From: Ga0077536 sp943370145
GTDB lineage: Bacteria; Pseudomonadota; Gammaproteobacteria; Ga0077536
Length of the DNA: 64,000 nucleotides
Direction: 5' to 3'
Assembly (NCBI GenBank): GCA_943370145.1
Contig: CALRPY020000002.1
Coordinates: 62,001-126,000 of the forward strand
The position numbers and the translations under genes are program-made. The notes below the pieces were generated by a model. It did no database searches and was not told the origin of the DNA. It saw only the letters and a program-made list of their open reading frames with translations. Of this stretch, positions 8,312 to 17,020 are shown in pieces (the first letter of the stretch is position 1; every line of letters begins with the position of its first letter).

Positions 8312-9430
8312 ATGTCCAAATCTTGCCTGACCCTGTTGTTCGCGCTGGCAGCCCTCGGTGGCTGCAGCAAGCTCACTTCGAAACTGGACTCGGTGATTCC
8401 GGACAACCGCACCGAGTACCGCAAGAGCCGCTCGATGCCCGACCTCGAAGTCCCGCCCGGCCTGACCACCGACGCCATTCGCGACCGCATGGCGATCCCG
8501 GAAGGGGGGGACGAGGCGACCTTCTCGACCTACCAGGAGCGGATTGCGAAGCGCAAGCGCGACCAGGAGCTGGAACGTTCGGCCAACGACGCGATCAAGG
8601 TGCTCGAGGACGAACACATCCTCGCCGTGGCCGGTGCGCCGAAGCAGGTCTGGCCGCAGCTGCAGGCCTTCATGGCCGAGTCGAGCTACGAGCTCGAACT
8701 CGACGACGAGGAGCTGGGCGTCATCGAGACCGTGTGGGACGAGGACCCCGAAGCCCTGACCCGCGACAAGTTCAAGGTCTTCGCCGAGGCCGGTCAGGAA
8801 GCCGGCACGACGCTCCTCTACGTGTCGCAGAAGGCGGAGGAACTCGGGGGTGATGGCGAGTGGATGCCGCGCGACCGCGACAAGATGCAGGAACGCGAAT
8901 TCGTCGAGCGCCTGCAGGCCTATCTCGTCGGCGAGCGCGCCGGGCCGAAGCCCGAGGACCTGACGGTGGCCGAGGCCTACGGCAGCGCCGCGGCGCCCGC
9001 GGCTGCAGCCACCGGTGCGGCCGCCACCGCCGCCGCAACGGTGGCAACGGACGGCGGACTTGCCGCGCTGGTCGACGCCGGTGGCGGCAAGATCTACCTC
9101 GCCGTCCAGCAGGATCTCTCGGCGGCGTGGCGACCGGTCGGGGCTGCGCTGGAAAAGGCCGGCTACACGATCGACCAGTCGGACAAGTCGCGCGGCCTCT
9201 ACTACGTCCGCGTGCCGGCCGCCGAGGGTGAGGCCACGAAGCGCGGCCTGCTGAACAAGATGAAGTTTTGGGGCGGCGACGAAGAACACGAGCTGCAGCT
9301 CAACCTCACCGCCGTCGGCGACAAGACCGAGGTCGTCGTGCTGGATCGCGAAGGCCGCTGGGAGACGGGCGAGATCGCCCGCCGGGTCCTGGAGCGACTG
9401 GAACAGGAACTGGAAGCCGCCGGCGCCTGA
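8312..9430 (+). CDS. bamC: Outer membrane assembly lipoprotein BamC
   Basis: 372 residues, slightly longer than E. coli BamC. The lipoprotein signal ends at L-G-G-C18. An unstructured N-terminal stretch and a first helix-grip domain (about 105-210) are joined by an Ala-rich linker (about 228-250) to a second domain ending LERLEQELEAAGA. BamC is a lipoprotein subunit of the BAM machine that binds BamD. Its position just after dapA is conserved (the old names nlpB/dapX). The start codon at 8312 was chosen for the signal peptide. Confidence 0.92.
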   Translation: MSKSCLTLLFALAALGGCSKLTSKLDSVIPDNRTEYRKSRSMPDLEVPPGLTTDAIRDRMAIPEGGDEATFSTYQERIAKRKRDQELERSANDAIKVLEDEHILAVAGAPKQVWPQLQAFMAESSYELELDDEELGVIETVWDEDPEALTRDKFKVFAEAGQEAGTTLLYVSQKAEELGGDGEWMPRDRDKMQEREFVERLQAYLVGERAGPKPEDLTVAEAYGSAAAPAAAATGAAATAAATVATDGGLAALVDAGGGKIYLAVQQDLSAAWRPVGAALEKAGYTIDQSDKSRGLYYVRVPAAEGEATKRGLLNKMKFWGGDEEHELQLNLTAVGDKTEVVVLDREGRWETGEIARRVLERLEQELEAAGA

Positions 9431-9437
9431 GCGGCGC

Positions 9438-10208
9438 ATGCGCTGCGCGCTGATCGGCAGCGGCAGCGCGGGTAACGCGCTGCTGGTCACGGCGGGCGAG
9501 ACGACGCTGCTCGTCGACTGCGGATACTCGGTCAAGGCCTTCGAGGCCCGGGCGGCGCAACTCGACTTCGATCCCCGTCAGCTGTCCGCCGTGCTCGTGA
9601 CCCACGAGCACGATGACCATCTCGGCGGCGTGCTGCCGCTGTCACGGCGCTATCGCGTGCCGGTGCACTGGGCACGCGGCACGCGCATGGCCGCCGCCTC
9701 ACGCTACGGCGAGGCCCCCTCGACCCACGACTTCTCCCCGCATGCGCCGTTCACGATCGGCGACATCACGGTCACGCCGGTCCCCGTGCCGCACGACGCG
9801 CGCGAGCCGACGCAGTTCGTGTTCGGCGCCGGCCGCGCACGCTTCGGCCTGCTGACCGATCTCGGCAGCATCACGCCGCACGTGCTCGAGGCCTACGCGG
9901 ACTGCGATGCGCTGTGCCTCGAGTTCAACCACGAACCAGCGCTGCTGGAGTCCAGCGAGTATCCGCCATCCCTGCGCCGGCGCATCGCGAGCCCCTGGGG
10001 CCACCTGAGCAATGTCCAGGCGGAGCAACTGCTGGCGCGCCTCAAGGGACCGCGTCTCACGCGCGTCGTCGCCGCGCACCTCAGCGAGAAGACCAACCGG
10101 CCCGGACTCGTGGCCGACTGCCTCGCACGCGTCGCGTCCGATCTAGACACCACGATCGCGCCCCAGCATGCGGTCGTGCCGTGGTTCAGCGTCGGCAGCG
10201 GGGCTTAG
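9438..10208 (+). CDS. MBL-fold metallo-hydrolase (YycJ/WalJ-like)
   Basis: 256 residues. It has the metallo-beta-lactamase signature THEHDDHLGG (HxHxDH) at about residues 55-64, further ligands in VPHDARE and LEFNHE, and a C-terminal AAHLSEKTN segment. It resembles the small cytosolic YycJ-like hydrolases, which have been proposed to act as 5'-3' exonucleases; the substrate is not provable from sequence. It lies 7 bp after bamC in the same orientation, so it is probably the third gene of that transcript. Confidence 0.88.
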   Translation: MRCALIGSGSAGNALLVTAGETTLLVDCGYSVKAFEARAAQLDFDPRQLSAVLVTHEHDDHLGGVLPLSRRYRVPVHWARGTRMAAASRYGEAPSTHDFSPHAPFTIGDITVTPVPVPHDAREPTQFVFGAGRARFGLLTDLGSITPHVLEAYADCDALCLEFNHEPALLESSEYPPSLRRRIASPWGHLSNVQAEQLLARLKGPRLTRVVAAHLSEKTNRPGLVADCLARVASDLDTTIAPQHAVVPWFSVGSGA

Positions 10209-10455
10209 CGCTGGTTGCGGGGAACACCAAGGGGGACCGAGTGGCGCGCGCCGACGGTAATGCCTTGCCACTCGCGCCACCGTCTCGCACATCGACGCCC
10301 TCCGCTGCGTGCCGTCCGTGTTTTCCGTACCAGGAATCCACTATCCGGTCTCGCTGGAATCCCCGGGTTGACCACGGAGAACAGGGAGGGCAGGCACGTG
10401 TGCGGTGCCGCCGAGGGGCCGGGCCTTGCAGGAGGCGCGGGCAACGGCGCCGGGA
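10209..10455. other. Intergenic region between convergent MBL and der genes, with nested inverted repeats
   Basis: No convincing gene is seen. It holds a perfect 8-bp inverted repeat (GTGGCGCG 10241-10248 with CGCGCCAC 10273-10280). A competing pairing overlaps it (GAGTGGC 10239-10245 with GCCACTC 10267-10273), and GACGGT 10253-10258 could pair with ACCGTC 10279-10284. No T-tract follows. It may be a structured 3' region. Confidence 0.35.
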
Positions 10456-11877
10456 TTAGCCGCCGCGTTTCTTGATGTGCTCGCGCAGGCGCTGGCGTTT
10501 CTTGACCTGGCGCTTGGTCAGCGGGTTGCGGTTGCCCTTGAACGGGTTCTCGCCCTGCTTGAACTCGATCTTCACCGGTGTGCCGGTCAGCTTCAGCACG
10601 CGGCGGTAGAAGCTCGACAGGTAGCGCCGGTAGGTGTCCGGCACGGCGTCGGTCTGGTTGCCGTGGATGACGACGATAGGCGGATTCTTGCCGCCCATGT
10701 GCGCATAGCGGAGCTTGATGCGGCGGCCGTTCACCAGCGGCGGATTGTGCTGTTCGACGGCGCGGTAGAGCAGTTCGGTCAGCTCGCTGGTCTGGACGTC
10801 GACGTAGGCCGACGCGTGCGCCGCGTCGATCGCGCCGAACAGCTCGCCGACGCCGGTGCCGTGCAGGGCGGAGATGAAGCGGGTTTCCGCGAAGTCCACG
10901 AACTGGAGCCGGCGGTCGAGCTGGCGCTTAACTTCTTCACGCGCGTCCGGCGTCATGCCGTCCCACTTGTTCACCGCGATCACCAGCGAGCGCCCCACGT
11001 TCAGCACGCCGCCCAGCACCGTCAGATCCTGCTCGGTCAGCGCGTCGCGCGCATCGAGCACGACGACCACCACCTGGGCGATGTCGATCGACTGCAGGGT
11101 CTTCACCGCGCTGAATTTCTCGACGACGTCGGTGACGCGGCTCTTGCGCCTGATCCCGGCGGTGTCGATCAGCGTGTAGCGATGGCCGTGGCGTTCCAGC
11201 GGGACCGCGACGCTGTCGTGCGTCGTGCCCGGCAGATCGGCGGTGATCATCCGTTCCTCGCCGAGCATGCGGTTGACGAGCGTCGATTTGCCGACGTTCG
11301 GGCGGCCGACGATCGCGACGCGGATGCCGCCTTCCGGATCGTCCTGCTCGAGCTCGTCCACCCGCAGCCAGCCGGCGGTGACAGTGGAAATGAGATCGTC
11401 GACGCCGAGGCCATGCGCCGCGGAGATCGGAATCGGATTGCCGAGCCCCAGCCGCGAGTACTCCGCGCGCAGCAGGTCCGGATTCGCGCTTTCGGCCTTG
11501 TTCACGGCGAGGTAGATCGGCTTGCCGCTGCGACGCAGCTGGCGGGCGAGTTCCTCGTCGGTGGACGTCAGCCCTTCGCGCGCGTCGACGACGAACACCC
11601 CGGCGGCGCATTCGTCCAGCGCCTGCAACGCCTGGCGGCTCACGAGATCCGCGAGTTCGCCCTGGTCGGTCACGATGCCGCCGGTATCGACGACGAGATA
11701 CGCCGCCCGACCGATGCGGCCGATCCCGAGCTTGACGTCGCGGGTGACCCCCGGCACGTCCGCAACCAGCGCGTCGCGGGTGCGGGTGATGCGGTTGAAC
11801 AGCGTGGACTTGCCGACGTTGGGGCGGCCGATGATGGCGAAAGCAGGCCGCAGCTGCTGTCGGAGTTCGATGGTCAT
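10456..11877 (-). CDS. der: Ribosome-assembly GTPase Der (EngA)
   Basis: 473 residues, normal length. Two tandem Era-like GTPase domains each carry GRPNVGKST (at about 17 and 196), with DTGGI and DTAGI G3 motifs and NKAE / NKWD G4 motifs, followed by the C-terminal KH-like domain and a basic tail (KKRQRLREHIKKRGG). Der is essential for 50S subunit maturation. It follows bamB by 53 bp, the canonical yfgM-bamB-der order. Confidence 0.98.
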   Translation of the reverse strand: MTIELRQQLRPAFAIIGRPNVGKSTLFNRITRTRDALVADVPGVTRDVKLGIGRIGRAAYLVVDTGGIVTDQGELADLVSRQALQALDECAAGVFVVDAREGLTSTDEELARQLRRSGKPIYLAVNKAESANPDLLRAEYSRLGLGNPIPISAAHGLGVDDLISTVTAGWLRVDELEQDDPEGGIRVAIVGRPNVGKSTLVNRMLGEERMITADLPGTTHDSVAVPLERHGHRYTLIDTAGIRRKSRVTDVVEKFSAVKTLQSIDIAQVVVVVLDARDALTEQDLTVLGGVLNVGRSLVIAVNKWDGMTPDAREEVKRQLDRRLQFVDFAETRFISALHGTGVGELFGAIDAAHASAYVDVQTSELTELLYRAVEQHNPPLVNGRRIKLRYAHMGGKNPPIVVIHGNQTDAVPDTYRRYLSSFYRRVLKLTGTPVKIEFKQGENPFKGNRNPLTKRQVKKRQRLREHIKKRGG

Positions 11878-11930
11878 GGGCAAGTGTAGGCGCGGATGGG
11901 CTTCGGCGGCACCCCGGCGGGCGCCGGACC

Positions 11931-13151
11931 TCAGTCGGCGCTGAACGCCGCCATCTTGCCGTCTGAGCCGTAGCCGGCCACCGCGCCGCCGATGTCGATC
12001 GGGGTGGCGATGATGCGCTCCTTGCCGACGCGCTCGCGGGCGACCACTTCGCCCGTGCTGGCGTCGAGCCAGTGCAGGTAGCCTTCGAAATCGCCGACGA
12101 TGACGTAACCGCGATAGCGCAGCGGGCCGGTCAGCGCGCGGTTCTTGAACGCGCGCTGCTGCCAGACCGAGGAGCCGTCGCTGCGCGCGAGCGCCCACAC
12201 GTAGCCGCGCTCGTCGGAGACGTACACGTTGACCTCGTCGACCGCGACGTCGACATAGGAGGAGATGTCGCGGGTCCATTCGAGGCTGCCGTCGCCCAGC
12301 GACACCGCGGCGACGCGGCCCTGGAAACTGTCGATGTAGGCCGTGCCGTCCCGGATGACCGGCTCGGCGTCGATGTCGACGAGGCGCTCGAGTTCGCTGC
12401 GACCGGAAGGTTCGGCGAGCCGGGTCTCCCACAACTCCATGCCCGAGTCGAGGGCGAGCGCGCTGAGCCGGCCGTTGTCGAAGCCGGCGAGAATCATCTC
12501 TTCGTGGATGACCGCCGGCGCGGTGCCGCGCAGGGTCAGCGTCGGGATGGTGCGGTCGAAGACCCACTTCTCGACGCCGGTTTCGGCGTTCAGGGCGTAG
12601 AGCTTGCCGTCGCCGGTGCGTACCGCGACGATCCCGTTGGCGGCGTGCGGCGGCGCGAGGACCTCGCTCGAGACGTCGGCGACCCAGACCTTCTTGCCGG
12701 TCGCCGCGTCGCGCGCGAGCACCTGCGCCTCGGAGGTGCCGACGTAGACTTTGCCTTCGCCGACACCGGGGCCGCCGGAAATGCGGCGCTTCTTGTCGCG
12801 CTCTTCCCACACGACCTTGCCGGTGCTGGCGTCGATGGCCATGACGCGGCCGTCGCGGTCGGCGGTGAAGACGTGATTTTCGTAGGCCGCCGGCAGCAGT
12901 TTCAGGTAGAGGTCCTCGGAGCCCTTGCCGAAGCGGCCGTCCCACAGCTTCTTGACTGCGATCTTCGGCTTGAACTCCTTGTCGAGTTCCGCCGGCGCGA
13001 GGCGCTTCTGCTCGGCCTTTTCCTGCGCCTTCTGTTCCTCGTCGCCGAACCAGCCGGTGGCGGTCTCCTTCACCGACGAAAGCTGCTCGGCGCAGCCGGC
13101 CGCGAGCGTGGCCGAAACCAGGAGGAGCAGGGTCGGGAGCGTGCGTGTCAT
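11931..13151 (-). CDS. bamB: Outer membrane assembly lipoprotein BamB
   Basis: 406 residues. The lipoprotein signal ends L-A-A-G-C20. A charged Lys/Glu linker precedes an eight-bladed PQQ-type beta-propeller with repeated AIDASTGKVVW-like blades. BamB is the propeller subunit of BAM and binds BamA POTRA domains at the periplasmic face. The stop of yfgM is 3 bp upstream. With bamC at 8312, two BAM lipoproteins are encoded in this window, in separate operons. Confidence 0.96.
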   Translation of the reverse strand: MTRTLPTLLLLVSATLAAGCAEQLSSVKETATGWFGDEEQKAQEKAEQKRLAPAELDKEFKPKIAVKKLWDGRFGKGSEDLYLKLLPAAYENHVFTADRDGRVMAIDASTGKVVWEERDKKRRISGGPGVGEGKVYVGTSEAQVLARDAATGKKVWVADVSSEVLAPPHAANGIVAVRTGDGKLYALNAETGVEKWVFDRTIPTLTLRGTAPAVIHEEMILAGFDNGRLSALALDSGMELWETRLAEPSGRSELERLVDIDAEPVIRDGTAYIDSFQGRVAAVSLGDGSLEWTRDISSYVDVAVDEVNVYVSDERGYVWALARSDGSSVWQQRAFKNRALTGPLRYRGYVIVGDFEGYLHWLDASTGEVVARERVGKERIIATPIDIGGAVAGYGSDGKMAAFSAD

Positions 13152-13154
13152 GGT

Positions 13155-13796
13155 TTACTTGTCCACGGGATCGAGGCCGAGGCTCTCGACCTTCAGTTCG
13201 AGTATCCGCGGGTCGGCGCCGCTGGACGCAAGCTGGGTCTTGGCCTCGGCATAGGCGCTGGCCGCCTCCGGCTTCTTGCCGAGCGCGGCGAGGATGTCGC
13301 CCTTGACCTCGGCGAACTGCGCGGCGCGGCTCGGCTCGATCTGCTCGAAGGTCTGGAGCGCCGCCTCGGCGTTGCCCTCGGCAAGGATGAGCTGCGCCAT
13401 GCGTGATTTCGCGAGGGCGACCATTTCGGGGCCTCCCGCATTGTCGATGACCCACTGCAGCCGTTTCTTCGCCTCGTCCAGCTTGCCGTCGTCGACGTCG
13501 AGCTTGGCGAGCAGCAGCGCCGTCAGGCGCGCGTAGGTCGTCTTCGGGTAGGTGTCGAGGATCGCCTGGCCTGCTTCCCGCGCTTCCTTGCCGGCGCCCT
13601 GCGCGGTCAGGTTCATGAACTGTTCGTAGTTCACGGACGCGTTTTCGGCACGCGCATCCTGCATGTCATTCCAGTAGCGCCAGGCGCCGAGCCCGCCGAG
13701 GCCGACGACGAGCCCGAGGACAATCGCCTTGCCATTGTCCTGCCACCACTTCTTGATGGCCTCGACCTGTTCGCGTTCCGACGTGTAGCCTTCCAC
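13155..13796 (-). CDS. yfgM: YfgM-type TPR membrane protein (ancillary SecYEG chaperone)
   Basis: 213 residues. The N-terminal EREQVEAIKKWWQDNGK is followed by one transmembrane helix (about 25-43), then TPR-like helices facing the periplasm. This matches the YfgM family, which associates with SecYEG and the chaperone PpiD in E. coli. It sits between hisS and bamB as in E. coli. The ATG at 13796 is the natural start. Confidence 0.93.
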   Translation of the reverse strand: MEGYTSEREQVEAIKKWWQDNGKAIVLGLVVGLGGLGAWRYWNDMQDARAENASVNYEQFMNLTAQGAGKEAREAGQAILDTYPKTTYARLTALLLAKLDVDDGKLDEAKKRLQWVIDNAGGPEMVALAKSRMAQLILAEGNAEAALQTFEQIEPSRAAQFAEVKGDILAALGKKPEAASAYAEAKTQLASSGADPRILELKVESLGLDPVDK

Positions 13797-13893
13797 CCTG
13801 TGATCTCCTCGACTTAAGGCCCGGACCCGCGGCCCCTGCAGGGGCCGGTGGCGCGCAGCCGACGATTATAGCGCGCCGATGCGCGCCGCCCGG

Positions 13894-15195
13894 TCAGGCG
13901 CCCGCAGTGTCCGCGACGGGTGCATCCAGTGCCGCCGCCAGCGCGGCGTTGAGCGCAGCGCGCCCGAGCCGCTGCTGCTCACCCTGGCCGCGCAGCGGCT
14001 TCAGGGTCACGCTGCCGGAAGCGAGTTCATCTCCGCCGATGATCAGTGCGACCCGCGCGCCCGTGCGGTCGGCCCGCTTCATCAGCGACTTCATGCTGCC
14101 CCCGCCGCAGACGCAGAGGGTGCGCGCGGCCGGGAAGTCGTCGCGCAACTGTTCGGCCAGCAGCAGCGCTGCCGGCATCTCGGTTTCGGAACCGCCGACG
14201 ACGCAGATTTCGGCATCGGTTTCGACGGTCTGTTCATGCTGCGCCAGGATTTCGATCAGGCGCTCGATGCCCATCGCAAAGCCGACCGCCGGCGTGGGCT
14301 TGCCCCCCATCAGTTCGACCAGCCCGTCATAGCGGCCGCCCGCGCACACCGTGCCCTGCGCACCCAGCTCGTTCGTGATCCACTCGAAGACCGTCTTGCC
14401 GTAGTAGTCGAGGCCGCGCACGAGCAGCTGGTTGACGACGAAGTCGACGCCGGCGGCGCGGAGCGTCGCGCAGACGGCGTCGAAATGGGCTCGCGAATCG
14501 GCCTCGAGGTATTCGACCAGCCGCGGGGCCCCGGCAATCAGCCCGCGCAGCGCGGGGTTCTTGGAATCGAGGATGCGCAGCGGGTTGCGCGTCAGGCGCA
14601 GGCGACTCTCCTCGTCCAGCTGCTCCTCGTGGGCCGCGAAGTAGGCGCTCAGCGCCGCGCGGTAGCGCTCGCGTTCGGCGGGCACCCCGAGGGTGTTCAC
14701 TTCGAGGCGCAGGTTGCCGATGCCCAGTTCCCGCCACAGGCGGGCGGTCATCAGGATCACTTCGGCGTCGATATCGGGCCCGGCCATGCCATAGGCCTCG
14801 ACCCCGATCTGGTGGAACTGCCGGTAGCGGCCCTTCTGCGGCCGTTCGTGGCGGAACATCGGGCCCGCGTACCATAGACGAAGCTGTGGCTGCACGTTCA
14901 ACAGCCCATGCTCGAGGACCGCCCGCACACAGCCCGCGGTGCCTTCCGGGCGCAGCGTCAGGCTGTCGCCGTTGCGGTCGGCGAAGGTGTACATCTCCTT
15001 CTGCACGATGTCGGTGGTGTCGCCGATGGAGCGCTCGAACACGCCCGTCGACTCCACGATCGGCAGCCTGATCTGCTGGTAGCCATAGGCGGCGAGGACG
15101 CGGGCAACCCGCTGTTCCAGACGCTGCCAGCGCGCGCTGGCCGGGGGCGCGACGTCGTTCATGCCGCGGATTGCGCGGAGTTCCTGCTTCACCAC
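13894..15195 (-). CDS. hisS: Histidyl-tRNA synthetase
   Basis: 433 residues of a class II synthetase. Motif 1 is near the N-terminus (AIRGMNDV, then the LPIVESTGVFERSIG region). Motif 2 contains RPEGTAG and FRHERPQKGRYRQFHQ. Histidine-specific LVRGLDYYGKTVFEW and motif 3 GFAMGIERLIE are followed by the anticodon-binding domain. The start is GTG (two adjacent GTG codons at 15195 and 15192) preceded by CGGAGC. In most gammaproteobacteria ispG lies between rodZ and hisS; here only 46 bp separate them. Confidence 0.97.
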   Translation of the reverse strand: MVKQELRAIRGMNDVAPPASARWQRLEQRVARVLAAYGYQQIRLPIVESTGVFERSIGDTTDIVQKEMYTFADRNGDSLTLRPEGTAGCVRAVLEHGLLNVQPQLRLWYAGPMFRHERPQKGRYRQFHQIGVEAYGMAGPDIDAEVILMTARLWRELGIGNLRLEVNTLGVPAERERYRAALSAYFAAHEEQLDEESRLRLTRNPLRILDSKNPALRGLIAGAPRLVEYLEADSRAHFDAVCATLRAAGVDFVVNQLLVRGLDYYGKTVFEWITNELGAQGTVCAGGRYDGLVELMGGKPTPAVGFAMGIERLIEILAQHEQTVETDAEICVVGGSETEMPAALLLAEQLRDDFPAARTLCVCGGGSMKSLMKRADRTGARVALIIGGDELASGSVTLKPLRGQGEQQRLGRAALNAALAAALDAPVADTAGA

Positions 15196-15241
15196 TAGCT
15201 CCGGTTCAGGTCCTGGTCTGGTCGGGCGGCCTCGGCGCGCG

Positions 15242-16189
15242 CTACTGCACGTCGCCGACGGCCATGCGGGCGACGCCGTTGATGGCGTGGCGCCTGACGT
15301 CCACGGCCGCGCCCCGGAAGGTCACGGACACCGCCGACGCATTGCCGATCACGAGGTCGTACGGCGGCTTGCCGCTCACGCCGATGCGTTCACCGCCCTT
15401 GATGAGGCCGAAGTACAGGCGCGAGCGGTTCAGGTCGGTAATCTCGATCCAGGAGTCGCGCTCCGCCGCGAGGATGAGATCGCCCTTGACCGGCGCGGCA
15501 GTCGGCGTTGGCGCCTGGGCGGTGTCGGCAGGCGCCGCGTCCGGGGCGACATCCGGTGGCGTCCCGGCCTGTGCGGCGATCGCCGCCTGGTCTACCGCGG
15601 CGGGTGGTGCCGCCAGCGCGGGCAGGACTTCCTCGTCCGGCGGCGGCATCGAGCCGTCGGTCTGGCGGCGCCAGGTTTCGGGCTGCGCGAGCGGCGCGTC
15701 GGCGTGCTCGACGATCGTGTACGTGTAGGGCAGCGGGATCGACGGCTCGGGCTGGACCACCGTCTCCATGGCCAGCGCCGGGTCGCCGCTTGCCGGCGCC
15801 GCGACCTTGCTGGCGTAGTGTCGCTGCCACCAGATGGCGAGGAGCACCAGCACGATCGCGCCCAGCGCATAGCTGACGAGCTTGATGCGCGCGTTCGCGC
15901 TGGTGATCTGGGCCGGCGCGCGCGACTCGAAATCCGCCAGCGTCGGCTCCGCCTCGTTCGACTGCGCGGTGTACTGTGCGAGCAGCGGGGCCGGGTCGAT
16001 ACCGAGTTCCTTCGCGATCGAGCGCAGGTAGCCTTTGGTGAAGGCGGGCCCGGGCAGACGCTCGTAGGCTTCCGCCTCCAGGGCCTCGATGACCCTGGGC
16101 TCCAGGCGCAGGCGCTGGGCCAGTGCTTCGGGCGTCATCCCCACGGCTTCCCGGGCTTCGCGCAGCAGCACCCCCGGGCCCTTGGCCAT
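15242..16189 (-). CDS. rodZ: Cytoskeletal protein RodZ
   Basis: 315 residues from the ATG at 16189. An N-terminal Cro-type helix-turn-helix (about 5-72, LREAREAVGMTPEALAQRL) is followed by one transmembrane helix (103-121), a Pro/Ala-rich periplasmic linker and a C-terminal beta domain ending MAVGDVQ. RodZ anchors MreB and sets rod shape. An in-frame GTG at 16231, overlapping the pilW stop as TAGTG, would add 14 residues (VQQATVDNQ...). That would fit the usual RodZ N-terminus length, so the true start may be there. Confidence 0.93.
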   Translation of the reverse strand: MAKGPGVLLREAREAVGMTPEALAQRLRLEPRVIEALEAEAYERLPGPAFTKGYLRSIAKELGIDPAPLLAQYTAQSNEAEPTLADFESRAPAQITSANARIKLVSYALGAIVLVLLAIWWQRHYASKVAAPASGDPALAMETVVQPEPSIPLPYTYTIVEHADAPLAQPETWRRQTDGSMPPPDEEVLPALAAPPAAVDQAAIAAQAGTPPDVAPDAAPADTAQAPTPTAAPVKGDLILAAERDSWIEITDLNRSRLYFGLIKGGERIGVSGKPPYDLVIGNASAVSVTFRGAAVDVRRHAINGVARMAVGDVQ

Positions 16190-16230
16190 GCGCACCGCGC
16201 TGGGCTGGTTATCCACGGTCGCTTGCTGCA

Positions 16231-17019
16231 CTACTTCAACTCGCCGCGCAGGAGTTGGCCGGTTTCGCGGGAATCCGGAAACTTGTTGCGGAGCGCGACT
16301 TCGTAGCTGGCGGCCTGGTCCCGGTTGCCGAGCGCATTCTCGACGCGGATGCCGAGCGCCAGCGAGCGCGGCACCTGCGGCGCCGTCGCCTGGAAGCGCG
16401 CGAGATAGCGCTGGGCTTCGGCCAGCTCGCCGCGCTCGAAGCTGATCTGCGCCATCTGCAGCAGCGCAATCGGGAGTGCGGGGTTCTTCTCGAGCGCCGC
16501 GCGAAAATGTTCCTCCGCCTTGGCGCTGTCCTGGGCCTGCAGCGCACAGAGGCCTGCATTGGACAGGGCAACCTCCGGCGTGCGGTACAGGGGGTTCTTG
16601 ACCGCTTCGATGAACTTGGCCTGCCCCTCTTCGAAGCGCTGCTGCTGGCACAGGAACTGGCCGTAGTTGTTCAGCGCGAACGAGTTGCCGGGCGCATGGC
16701 GCAGCGCCGCCTTGAAGGCGGTCTCGGCCTCGTCGTACTGGCCGAGGCGGTTGCGCAGCAGGCCTAGCGCATTGTGGGCGTCGGCGTAGCTCGGGTCGAT
16801 CTCGATGGCTTTCTCGAGCTTCTTCAGCGCGAGTTCGTTGTCGCCGTCCTTCATGTATTCGATGCCGAGCTGGGTATTCAGCGCGGCGACCTTTTCCTTG
16901 TCGTCCGGGCCGCTCGCACTCTGCTCCGCCGGCGTGGACTGGCAGCCCGCCAGGAGCAGCGCGGCGAGCGTCACGACCAGCGGCGTGACCCTTCGAAGAC
17001 GACGGCAGGCACTCGACAT
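16231..17019 (-). CDS. pilW: Type IV pilus biogenesis lipoprotein PilW (PilF)
   Basis: 262 residues. The lipoprotein signal ends L-A-G-C26. About five TPR repeats follow (AALNTQLGIEYMKDGD, ADAHNALGLLRNRLG, SFALNNYGQFLCQQQR...). PilF/PilW is the outer membrane pilotin needed for PilQ secretin assembly. The rlmN-pilW-rodZ order is conserved in gammaproteobacteria. rlmN ends 1 bp upstream of this start. Confidence 0.94.
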   Translation of the reverse strand: MSSACRRLRRVTPLVVTLAALLLAGCQSTPAEQSASGPDDKEKVAALNTQLGIEYMKDGDNELALKKLEKAIEIDPSYADAHNALGLLRNRLGQYDEAETAFKAALRHAPGNSFALNNYGQFLCQQQRFEEGQAKFIEAVKNPLYRTPEVALSNAGLCALQAQDSAKAEEHFRAALEKNPALPIALLQMAQISFERGELAEAQRYLARFQATAPQVPRSLALGIRVENALGNRDQAASYEVALRNKFPDSRETGQLLRGELK

Positions 17020-17020
17020 G

